From Romboutsia_C sp015668195 (GTDB lineage Bacteria > Bacillota > Clostridia > Peptostreptococcales > Peptostreptococcaceae), in the NCBI RefSeq assembly GCF_015668195.1, contig NZ_JADPFC010000014.1, forward strand, positions 1 to 24,909: DNA of 24,909 nt, in the 5' to 3' direction. The position numbers and the translations under genes were made by a program. Within the stretch, counting starts at the first letter, position 1. Every line of letters starts with the position of its first letter. The notes beneath the pieces were generated by a model, which saw only the letters and a list, made by a program, of their open reading frames with translations, did not search any database and was not told the DNA's origin. This document shows, one piece after another, positions 1 to 6,491 of this stretch.

Positions 1-68
1 GTTAAGCTCTTTAGCGCTGATGGTACTTGGAGGGCGACCTCCTGGGAGAGTAAGACGTAGCCACGTAA
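1..68 (+). rRNA. rrf: 5S ribosomal RNA, 3' part (partial)
   Basis: The first ~68 bases match the conserved 3' half of clostridial 5S rRNA, from the GTTAAGCTCTTTAGCGC block through the TGGAGGGCGACCTCC hairpin to the GGGAGAGTAAGACGTAGCC end. The 5' part lies outside the window. The exact 3' end is uncertain by a few bases because the opposite strand of helix I is not visible. A run of seven T (71-77) follows and may help end transcription of the rRNA operon to the left. Confidence 0.9.
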
Positions 69-104
69 TCTTTTTTTGCGTTCAAAAATATATTTATATG
101 AAAA

Positions 105-133
105 TTTACAAATTATGCATGTAGTTGTATACT
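105..133 (+). promoter_or_regulatory. Predicted sigma-A promoter of hemA-hemL
   Basis: TTTACA (105-110), a 17-base spacer and TATACT (128-133) make a close match to the housekeeping consensus. AT-rich sequence lies upstream. The predicted start near 140 leaves a ~38-base leader before hemA, too short for a riboswitch, and I see no structured element in it. Confidence 0.65.
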
Positions 134-177
134 ATAAAGAGTGAACAGAAATATTACATACGATTTGGAGGTTGTCT

Positions 178-1413
178 ATGAATATAGGGGTGATAGGAGT
201 TAATCATAATGTAGCTCCCATAGAGATAAGAGAAAAAGTTTCTTTTACAGATATACAAAAAATAGAAGCTATAAATTATTTATTAGACAAAGAAATAGAA
301 GAAATTATAATATTATCTACATGTAATAGAAGTGAAATATATATTCAATCAAAAAATATTGAAGACAAAATAAAAATTGTAGAAGAGTTTTATGAATCAT
401 TCTTCAATTTACCTGGAGTTAAACAGTATTTATTCACTAAAAAAGATAGAGACGCTATAGAGCATATATACAAAGTTTCTGCAGGTTTAGATTCTATAGT
501 GTTAGGTGAAGATCAAATATTAGGTCAAGTCAGAGATGCACATGAATTTTCTATGCAGTTAGGAGCTAGTAAGAAAAAATTTAACAAGCTATTCAGGGAA
601 GCTATCACAGTTTCTAAAGATATAAAAACCACAACTAAAATATCACAGCAGCCATTATCAATAAGTTACATAGGGGTTAGATTCTTAGAAGAAAAACTAG
701 GCAATTTAGAGGGGAAAAATGCACTAGTTATAGGAATTGGTAAGATGAGTAAGTTGACAATGAAACATTTAGAGGAAGGAAAAGTTAATACCATATATGT
801 TTCAAACCGTAGTCATGGGAAAATAAAAGAGATAGAAAATGATTATAAGAATATTGTACCTATACAATATAACGATAGATATAAAGTTTTAAATGATGTT
901 GATATGGTAATAAGCGCGACAGCATCTCCACATATTATAATAAAGGCAGATGAAATGCCAAAGATTGAAAGAAAAATATATATGATGGATATAGCTCTTC
1001 CTAGAGATATAGACCCAGCTATAAATAAGCTAGAGAATGTAGAACTCTATGATATAGATGATTTGAAACAAATACATGATAAGAATGATCAAAAGAGAAA
1101 AGAGTTAGCTAATATTGGGTTAGAAATGATAAATGAAAGTATAGATGAATTTATAGAGTGGCTAGATTCAACTAATATAGATCCTACGATAGAATCTTTA
1201 AATGAAAGATGCGATGAAATAAGAGAAGATACATTAGACTATATTTTTAGAAAAGTCAATCTCGACAATAGAGAGAAAAAAATTATTGAAAAGATGATGA
1301 CTTCTGCGCTAAAGAGGCTTATAAGAGAACCGATAATAAATTTAAAGCAGACTAAGGATAAAGGTAAAAGAGAAGAATACATGAAAATGGTAGAAGAACT
1401 ATTCGAAATATAA
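178..1413 (+). CDS. hemA: Glutamyl-tRNA reductase HemA
   Basis: HemA reduces glutamyl-tRNA(Glu) to glutamate-1-semialdehyde with NADPH, the first step of C5 tetrapyrrole synthesis in the cytoplasm. The protein is 411 residues, normal for the family. The N-terminal NH..P...RE signature (residues 9-19) and STCNRSEIY with the catalytic Cys49 are present. SAGLDSIVLGEDQILGQ (101-117) is intact, and a Rossmann NADPH site, NALVIGIGKM, lies at 181-190. The C-terminal third is the helical dimerisation region. I chose ATG 178 because GGAGG (167-171) sits 6 bases upstream. A TTG at 172 is in frame but abuts that site. hemL follows after 18 bases, so the two form an operon. No visible B12-responsive element precedes it. 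Confidence 0.97.
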   Translation: MNIGVIGVNHNVAPIEIREKVSFTDIQKIEAINYLLDKEIEEIIILSTCNRSEIYIQSKNIEDKIKIVEEFYESFFNLPGVKQYLFTKKDRDAIEHIYKVSAGLDSIVLGEDQILGQVRDAHEFSMQLGASKKKFNKLFREAITVSKDIKTTTKISQQPLSISYIGVRFLEEKLGNLEGKNALVIGIGKMSKLTMKHLEEGKVNTIYVSNRSHGKIKEIENDYKNIVPIQYNDRYKVLNDVDMVISATASPHIIIKADEMPKIERKIYMMDIALPRDIDPAINKLENVELYDIDDLKQIHDKNDQKRKELANIGLEMINESIDEFIEWLDSTNIDPTIESLNERCDEIREDTLDYIFRKVNLDNREKKIIEKMMTSALKRLIREPIINLKQTKDKGKREEYMKMVEELFEI

Positions 1414-1431
1414 ACTAAGGAGGGCATGACT

Positions 1432-2727
1432 ATGAAAAATGAAAAGTCATCAAAGATATATGAAGAAGCAATAGAATATATACCTGGAGGGGTTAATAGC
1501 CCAGTTAGAGCATTTAAATCAGTAGGGTTAGATCCAATATTTATAGATAGAGCACACGGAAGCAGAATATATGATGTTGACGGAAATGAATATATAGATT
1601 ATATATGCTCTTGGGGACCACTTATGCTAGGTCATAGCCCAAAAGAAATAGTAGAGGGAATTGAAGAAGTTGTATCTAGAGGAACTAGCTATGGAGTTCC
1701 AACAGCTATAGAAGTTGAAATGGCTAAGATAATAGTAGAAGCATATCCAGCTATAGATCAAGTACGTATGGTAAATTCAGGGACTGAGGCAACTATGAGT
1801 GCACTAAGAGTAGCTAGAGGATTCACAAAAAGAAATAAAATATTAAAGTTTGAAGGATGTTATCATGGACATTCGGATGCTTTATTAGTTAAGTCTGGTT
1901 CAGGAACAATAACATATGGAGTTCCAACTAGTCCTGGAGTTCCATCTGATGTAGTTAAAGATACATTAGTTTGTAGATACAACGATTTAGATGCAGTAAG
2001 GGAAATATTTAAAACTCAAGGACATGAAATAGCTGCTGTAATAGTTGAAACAGTAGCAGGAAACATGGGTGTAGTTCCAGGTAAGCAAGAGTTCTTACAA
2101 TTATTAAGAGATATAACTAAAGAATATGGAAGTGTTTTAATATTTGATGAAGTTATAACAGGATTTAGATTAAATTATAGTAGTTCTGTTGGATATTTCG
2201 GAATAAAGCCAGACATGGTATGCTTTGGTAAAATAATAGGAGCAGGGCTTCCTGTTGGTGCTTATGGTGGAACTAAAGAAATAATGAGTATGGTTTCTCC
2301 AGTTGGACCAGTATATCAAGCAGGTACATTATCAGGAAATCCACTAGCTATGTATATGGGTAAAAAGAACTTAGAAATATTAAGAGATAATCCTCAAATC
2401 TACAAAGAACTAGAAGAAAAAGCTATAAGATTAGAAGAAGGATTAAAATCTAATATAGAAAAATTAGGTCTTAACTATACAGTTAATAGAGCTGGTTCAT
2501 TAGTTTGTTTATTCTTTACACATGGGCCAATAGAAAACTATGATGATGTTACAAGATGTGATGTTCCTAAGTTTAATAAGTATTTTGAAGAGTTATTAAA
2601 AAGAGGAATTCTTTTAGCTCCTACACAGTTTGAAGCCATGTTCTTATCAAATGCTCATACTAATGAAGACATAGATTATACTATAAATGCTAGTTATGAA
2701 GCATTAAAAATAGCTCATAATCTTTAA
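1432..2727 (+). CDS. hemL: Glutamate-1-semialdehyde 2,1-aminomutase HemL
   Basis: HemL is the PLP enzyme that turns glutamate-1-semialdehyde into 5-aminolevulinate, acting right after HemA. The 431 residues match the usual length. The fold-type-I aminotransferase marks are clear: GTEATMSALRVARG, FEGCYHGHSD, FDEVITGFR, and FGKIIGAGLPVGAYGG, in which Lys267 should carry PLP. Two ATGs are in frame, at 1426 and 1432. The ribosome binding site AAGGAGGG (1417-1424) is only 1 base from the first and 7 from the second, so I take 1432. It is the last gene before a 168-base gap, so the hemA-hemL unit probably ends here, although I see no classical T-tailed terminator. Confidence 0.97.
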   Translation: MKNEKSSKIYEEAIEYIPGGVNSPVRAFKSVGLDPIFIDRAHGSRIYDVDGNEYIDYICSWGPLMLGHSPKEIVEGIEEVVSRGTSYGVPTAIEVEMAKIIVEAYPAIDQVRMVNSGTEATMSALRVARGFTKRNKILKFEGCYHGHSDALLVKSGSGTITYGVPTSPGVPSDVVKDTLVCRYNDLDAVREIFKTQGHEIAAVIVETVAGNMGVVPGKQEFLQLLRDITKEYGSVLIFDEVITGFRLNYSSSVGYFGIKPDMVCFGKIIGAGLPVGAYGGTKEIMSMVSPVGPVYQAGTLSGNPLAMYMGKKNLEILRDNPQIYKELEEKAIRLEEGLKSNIEKLGLNYTVNRAGSLVCLFFTHGPIENYDDVTRCDVPKFNKYFEELLKRGILLAPTQFEAMFLSNAHTNEDIDYTINASYEALKIAHNL

Positions 2728-2751
2728 AATTAAATATAAGCTTTGATAAAA

Positions 2752-2780
2752 TTTACTATATAGGATGAAGGATATATATA
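2752..2780 (+). promoter_or_regulatory. Possible promoter of cobT-cobC
   Basis: TTTACT (2752-2757), a 17-base spacer and TATATA (2775-2780) form a weak promoter candidate in the hemL-cobT gap. TATACT at 2779-2784 is an alternative -10 with poor spacing. AT-rich DNA gives many chance matches, so this is tentative. A start near 2787 would place the 2844-2864 hairpin in the leader. Confidence 0.3.
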
Positions 2781-2843
2781 TACTATGTAGAATAGTTTAT
2801 TTATATGTAAAATATGTATGAATTTTGGAGAGGCTTTCACTAA

Positions 2844-2864
2844 ACCTAGCCTTATTGGCTAGGT
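2844..2864 (+). promoter_or_regulatory. Hairpin in cobT leader, possible attenuator
   Basis: ACCTAGCC (2844-2851) and GGCTAGGT (2857-2864) form a perfect 8-bp stem with a 5-base loop, 31 bases before the cobT start. The tail AAATTATTTT is T-rich but not a clean T run, so termination is possible but weak. AGGCT at 2831-2835 is exactly complementary to AGCCT at 2848-2852, which gives an alternative fold that excludes the first hairpin. It is not a cobalamin riboswitch: the conserved core bases are absent. Its function is unknown. Confidence 0.5.
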
Positions 2865-2895
2865 AAATTATTTTCAAAGAAACGAGATGATATAT

Positions 2896-3942
2896 ATGAA
2901 TTCACTAGATTATGTATTAAATAATATAGATTCGCTAGACAGGGAATCTATGGATGAAGCTAAAAAAAGATTAGATAGACTTATAAAGCCAGTTGGAAGT
3001 TTGGGTAAGATGGAAGAAATTTGTATGCAATTAGCTGGTATATATAGAAAAAAAGATCTTGATACATCTAAAAAAGTTATTATAGCATTTGCTGGAGATC
3101 ATGGTGTTTATGAAGAAGGTGTAGCTCCAGATCCTCAAAATATAACTTATCTTCAATTCCCGAACTTTACAAAAGGGTTAAATGGAGTAGGAGTTATAAG
3201 TAAATTTGTAGGAGCAGATGTAATAGCTATAGATGTTGGTATAAATTGCGACCATAAACTAGATGGTGTGATTGATAAAAAGATAAGAAAATCTACATCT
3301 AATATGGCTAAGGGACCTGCAATGAGTAGAGATGAAGCTATAAAATCCATAGAAATAGGGATAGAAGCAGCAAATGAGTGCATAGATAATGGTTATACGC
3401 TTATAGGAATAGGTGAAATGGGTATATGTAACACTACTCCAAGTAGTGCTATAATATCTGTAATAGATGGATGTGATCCAGCAGAAGTTACAGGAATGGG
3501 AGCAGGACTTAAGAAAGATAGAATAAAGCATAAAGCTGATACTATAAGGAAAGCTATAGAATTAAACAAACCAAATAGAGAAGATGCTATAGATATATTA
3601 TCAAAGGTTGGTGGATTTGAGATAGGTTCTATGGCAGGAGTAATATTAGCATGTAGTGCTAGAAATGTTCCTGTTGTATTAGATGGATTTATATCTTATG
3701 CAGCTGCTCTTTTAGCCTATACTATAAATCCAAAAACTAGGGAATATATGATAGCATCTCATACATCAGCAGAGCCAGGTACACAAAAAGCACTAGATAT
3801 GCTAAACTTAAGTACTGTATTAAATATGGATATGAGATTAGGAGAAGGTAGTGGTGCAGCACTTGCATTTAATATAATTGAAGCATCAAATTATACATAT
3901 ACAAATATGGCAACATTTGACGAGATAGACATGGGAAGATAG
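2896..3942 (+). CDS. cobT: Nicotinate-nucleotide--dimethylbenzimidazole phosphoribosyltransferase CobT
   Basis: CobT transfers phosphoribose from nicotinate mononucleotide to the lower-ligand base (dimethylbenzimidazole or a related base), giving the alpha-ribotide used by CobS. Seen: KPVGSLGKMEEICMQLAG near the N-terminus, AGDHGVYEEGVAPDP, GIGEMGICNTTPSSA, and RLGEGSGAAL near the C-terminus. With ATG 2896 as start, the glutamate of that last motif is residue 317, the position of the catalytic Glu in Salmonella CobT. A GAGATGA ribosome binding site (2884-2890) is 5 bases upstream. The in-frame ATG at 2887 lies inside it. The protein is 348 residues, full length. cobU follows after 22 bases. 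No gene in the window makes the base it activates. Confidence 0.96.
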   Translation: MNSLDYVLNNIDSLDRESMDEAKKRLDRLIKPVGSLGKMEEICMQLAGIYRKKDLDTSKKVIIAFAGDHGVYEEGVAPDPQNITYLQFPNFTKGLNGVGVISKFVGADVIAIDVGINCDHKLDGVIDKKIRKSTSNMAKGPAMSRDEAIKSIEIGIEAANECIDNGYTLIGIGEMGICNTTPSSAIISVIDGCDPAEVTGMGAGLKKDRIKHKADTIRKAIELNKPNREDAIDILSKVGGFEIGSMAGVILACSARNVPVVLDGFISYAAALLAYTINPKTREYMIASHTSAEPGTQKALDMLNLSTVLNMDMRLGEGSGAALAFNIIEASNYTYTNMATFDEIDMGR

Positions 3943-3964
3943 AAAAAGCAATAAGGAGAAAAGT

Positions 3965-4525
3965 ATGAGCAAAGTTATACTAGTAACTGGTGGAGCAAGA
4001 TCAGGAAAAAGTAGTTTTGCAGAACAATTATGTAAAGATAGAAATAACAATACTGCATATATTGCAACATCAATACCCTTTGATGATGAGATGAAAGATA
4101 GGGTAAAAAAACATAAGGAAAGTAGACCACAAAATTGGAAAACATATGAAATATACAAGGATATATATTCTATAATTGAGGATATATCCAAATCTCACAA
4201 AACAGTTATATTAGATTGTGTAACTTTATTAGTGAATAATTTGATGTTCACACATGATATAGATATTGAAAATGCAACACAAGATGAGATAAATGAATTA
4301 GAAAAGTACATAAAAGAGCAAGTTAATAAACTGATAGAAGAGATAAGAAAAACCGAACTTTATTTTGTTGCTGTTACTAATGAATTAGGAATGGCAGTAG
4401 TTCCTGCTAATAAACTTAGTAGAGTATATACGGATATAGTAGGTAGAATAAATCAACAAATAGCAGCTCAAAGTGACGAAGTCTATTTTGTAGTTAGTTC
4501 AATACCTATGAAAATTAAAGGATAG
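3965..4525 (+). CDS. cobU: Adenosylcobinamide kinase / adenosylcobinamide-phosphate guanylyltransferase CobU
   Basis: CobU phosphorylates adenosylcobinamide and then loads GMP to give adenosylcobinamide-GDP, the substrate of CobS. The 186 residues match the bifunctional family. The P-loop GGARSGKS is at 9-16. KKHKESRPQNW follows, and its His50 aligns with the guanylylated His46 of Salmonella CobU. ILDCVTLLVNNL resembles the Walker B strand. VTNELGMAVVPANKLSR and VGRINQQIA are typical of the C-terminal half. The start has AAGGAGAA upstream. cobS begins 2 bases after the stop, so translation is probably coupled. Confidence 0.97.
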   Translation: MSKVILVTGGARSGKSSFAEQLCKDRNNNTAYIATSIPFDDEMKDRVKKHKESRPQNWKTYEIYKDIYSIIEDISKSHKTVILDCVTLLVNNLMFTHDIDIENATQDEINELEKYIKEQVNKLIEEIRKTELYFVAVTNELGMAVVPANKLSRVYTDIVGRINQQIAAQSDEVYFVVSSIPMKIKG

Positions 4526-4527
4526 CT

Positions 4528-5286
4528 ATGAAAAGATTTATATCAATACTTCAGTTTATGACTAGAATTCCAATAAATATAGATGTAGGATTTGATGATG
4601 AATTTCATAAAACTATAACATATTTTCCACTAGTAGGGTTTGTATTAGGTATTTTATTATTTATAATTGGTGCTGTATCAAACATATTATTTGATCCATT
4701 TATAACATCAATATTAGTAACCTTAGGTTCTGTTATATTGACAGGGGGATTACATATTGATGGACTAGGAGATACATTTGATGCTATATATAGTTATAGG
4801 GATAAGGAAAAAATGCTAGAAATAATGAAAGATTCAAGACTTGGGACAAATTCATTATTAGCTATAGTATTTTTAATTTTACTTAAGATAGGCTTTATAT
4901 ATAGCTTAATAAACAATAATTTAATGTGGACTGTAATATTTATGCCTGTTATAGGTAGACTTGGAGTAATAAGATTAACTTACAAAACTGTTTCACCAAG
5001 AGAAAAAGGAATGGGAAACTTATTTATAGGTAAGGCTACTACATCAATGTTTTTAACTGCTATATTATATACAATGGCATTAATTATAATAGTAGCTAAG
5101 TTTATATTTAAATCATCAATAACATTACCTATACTGGTATCTATAATAGTTGTTATTTTATTTAATCAATTATTCAAAAATCATATATACAAAAAAATTG
5201 ATGGAGTTACAGGAGATATATTAGGGTGTAGTATAGAACTTGGAGAAGTTATATATTTACTTTACATATATCTTATAATAGGGTAA
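4528..5286 (+). CDS. cobS: Adenosylcobinamide-GDP ribazoletransferase (cobalamin synthase) CobS
   Basis: CobS joins adenosylcobinamide-GDP to the alpha-ribazole (phosphate) made by CobT, the last assembly step, at the cytoplasmic membrane. The 252-residue protein is rich in hydrophobic segments, about six or seven by eye. It has the family motif GGLHIDGLGDTFDA at 73-86, whose aspartates are thought to bind metal. An N-terminal FMTRIP and MKDSRLGTNSLLA are also typical. The ribosome binding site AAAGGA lies inside the end of cobU. cobC follows 22 bases later. Confidence 0.96.
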   Translation: MKRFISILQFMTRIPINIDVGFDDEFHKTITYFPLVGFVLGILLFIIGAVSNILFDPFITSILVTLGSVILTGGLHIDGLGDTFDAIYSYRDKEKMLEIMKDSRLGTNSLLAIVFLILLKIGFIYSLINNNLMWTVIFMPVIGRLGVIRLTYKTVSPREKGMGNLFIGKATTSMFLTAILYTMALIIIVAKFIFKSSITLPILVSIIVVILFNQLFKNHIYKKIDGVTGDILGCSIELGEVIYLLYIYLIIG

Positions 5287-5308
5287 CCTTAAAAGAGGTG
5301 ATACTATA

Positions 5309-5917
5309 ATGACTAAATTAATTTTAGTAAGACATGCATTGACTATAGATAATCAAAGTAAAAGATTATCAGGTCATATAGACAGTGTAGTTAGTGAATT
5401 TGGAATTAAGCAAATAGAGAAATTAACCAAATATTTAGATGGTATACATATAGATAAGATATACACAACAACATCTTCAAGAACAAAAGATACTGTAAGA
5501 GATGTTGCAAAGAAAAAAGGGATAGAAATAATAGAAAAAGAAACATTGAAAGAAATTAGTTTTGGGGATTTTGAGGGGATTACTTTTGATGACATAAAAA
5601 AGAATTATCCAGAAGAATTTAACTCTATGATAGAAAAAGGATATGAGTATAGATATCCAAATGGTGAAAGTCTTATTGACTCATTTATAAGAGTATCAAA
5701 TGAGATTAAAGAAATCATAAGTATGGATAAAGACAAAACAATACTTATATGTTCTCATGGTGGAACTATAAGGAATATAATAAGTTATTTAATATCAGGA
5801 AGCCACAAATACCATTGGAATTTTAAAATAGATAATGCATCAGTAAGTATTCTAGAAGTAGAAGATGGATTTGCAGTCATAGATAGCCTAAATAACACAA
5901 ATTTTATAAATAATTAA
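5309..5917 (+). CDS. cobC: Alpha-ribazole phosphatase-like protein CobC
   Basis: This histidine phosphatase superfamily protein probably removes phosphate from alpha-ribazole 5'-phosphate or from cobalamin 5'-phosphate. It has 202 residues. The phosphohistidine motif is LVRHALT (residues 6-12) with His9 as nucleophile. The usual Gly of RHG is Ala here. LKEISFGDFEG supplies the conserved acid region, and SHGGTIRNI supplies the second His. AGAGGTGAT precedes the ATG. The family is broad and includes phosphoglycerate-mutase-like enzymes, so the assignment rests largely on its place after cobT, cobU and cobS. The cobalamin riboswitch begins only ~20 bases after its stop, with no terminator between. 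Confidence 0.88.
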   Translation: MTKLILVRHALTIDNQSKRLSGHIDSVVSEFGIKQIEKLTKYLDGIHIDKIYTTTSSRTKDTVRDVAKKKGIEIIEKETLKEISFGDFEGITFDDIKKNYPEEFNSMIEKGYEYRYPNGESLIDSFIRVSNEIKEIISMDKDKTILICSHGGTIRNIISYLISGSHKYHWNFKIDNASVSILEVEDGFAVIDSLNNTNFINN

Positions 5918-5936
5918 AATCAAATAGTATATTAAC

Positions 5937-6083
5937 TTAGGTTCTACAAGATTAATAGGGAAAAAGGTTAGAAGCCTTTGCAGCCCCCGCTACTGTAATA
6001 TTGACGAAACTACAATTTGCCACTGTCCTTTGGATGGGAAGGAGTAGGAGTAGGATGAAATTGAGCCAGGATACCTGCCTAAA
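5937..6083 (+). ncRNA. Cobalamin (adenosylcobalamin class) riboswitch
   Basis: The conserved elements occur in order: AATAGGGAA (5953-5961), GCAGCCCCCGCTACTGTAA (5980-5998), GCCACTG (6019-6025), GGGAAGGAG (6035-6043) and the B12 box GAGCCAGGATACCTGCCT (6063-6080). TTAGGT (5937-5942) can pair with GCCTAA (6077-6082) as closing stem P1. The full set of peripheral segments suggests the larger AdoCbl-type class I. It points towards cbiP and the long cbi operon and should switch it off when cobalamin is plentiful. I see no convincing promoter between cobC and the aptamer. A weak TATATT at 5928-5933 would start transcription at or just inside P1. Confidence 0.95.
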
Positions 6084-6095
6084 TTAATTAATTAT

Positions 6096-6124
6096 AAAAT
6101 CTCCGGGGTGAGGGATTTTTATTC
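6096..6124 (+). terminator. Probable riboswitch expression-platform hairpin
   Basis: AAAATCTC (6096-6103) pairs with GGGATTTT (6112-6119), 8 bp with one G-U, around the loop CGGGGTGA, and T-rich sequence follows. It lies 13 bases after the aptamer, where a regulated terminator is expected. The GGGG of the loop (6105-6108) is complementary to the C run at 5984-5988 in the aptamer, so the hairpin might instead be the partner of the loop-loop contact known in this riboswitch class. I cannot decide between these from sequence alone. Confidence 0.55.
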
Positions 6125-6416
6125 AGATAAAATATAGCTATCGCTTTTAAAGTATGTACCTATAGGCAAACATCAGAGTATATGCATATTAGTAGATAAA
6201 TTATACTTTATTAAAACTTAAATTATAAAAAATTTATTATGAAATCTACATATTAATCATAAATATTTTAAGTATATTTTAGATTATTACAATAGGATTT
6301 AGTATGATATAGTTTAAGCATATAATGAAGATTAAATAGTTATATTTTATTACATGCTATATTGTTTAATATGTTACAACACATATGAGACAGGTATATA
6401 TCATTAGCATTAGAAT
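6125..6416 (+). other. Non-coding AT-rich spacer between riboswitch and cbiP terminator
   Basis: No open reading frame of useful length, no tRNA and no repeat array is visible here. AAAGTAT (near 6149-6156) and ATACTTT (near 6203-6209) could close a long stem. One consensus -10, TATAAT, is present (annotated separately). The spacer is long for a riboswitch-controlled leader, so it may encode an untranslated RNA or be the remnant of a lost sequence. I do not recognise it. Confidence 0.5.
6298..6326 (+). promoter_or_regulatory. Possible internal promoter upstream of cbiP
   Basis: A perfect -10, TATAAT (6321-6326), has TTTAGT (6298-6303) 17 bases upstream as a poor -35. Transcription would start near 6333, after the riboswitch and before the hairpin at 6417. 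It would give either a short ~120-base RNA or a riboswitch-independent supply of cbi mRNA. AT-rich DNA makes chance matches common. Confidence 0.3.
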
Positions 6417-6452
6417 AAAAGCCTTAACTCTTAAGAGTTAAGGCTTTTTTGA
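6417..6452 (+). terminator. Strong intrinsic terminator before cbiP
   Basis: AAAAGCCTTAACTC (6417-6430) and GAGTTAAGGCTTTT (6435-6448) form a perfect 14-bp stem with loop TTAA, and the T run continues to 6450. Its symmetry would allow termination in both directions. It stands 40 bases before the cbiP start, so all transcription entering the cbi operon from upstream must pass it. It is either the true off-state terminator of the riboswitch or a second check on readthrough. I found no obvious anti-terminator strand. Confidence 0.88.
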
Positions 6453-6491
6453 TTATAAGGAAATCAAATTAAGTGATATAAGGAGAATCTT

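Noticed and set aside
172..177. In-frame TTG as the hemA start
   Set aside because: It directly abuts the GGAGG site at 167-171. ATG 178 has normal 6-base spacing.
2728..2886. A second cobalamin riboswitch before cobT
   Set aside because: The GCCACTG and GAGCCAGGATACCTGCC elements are absent; only the short CCTAGCC hairpin is present.
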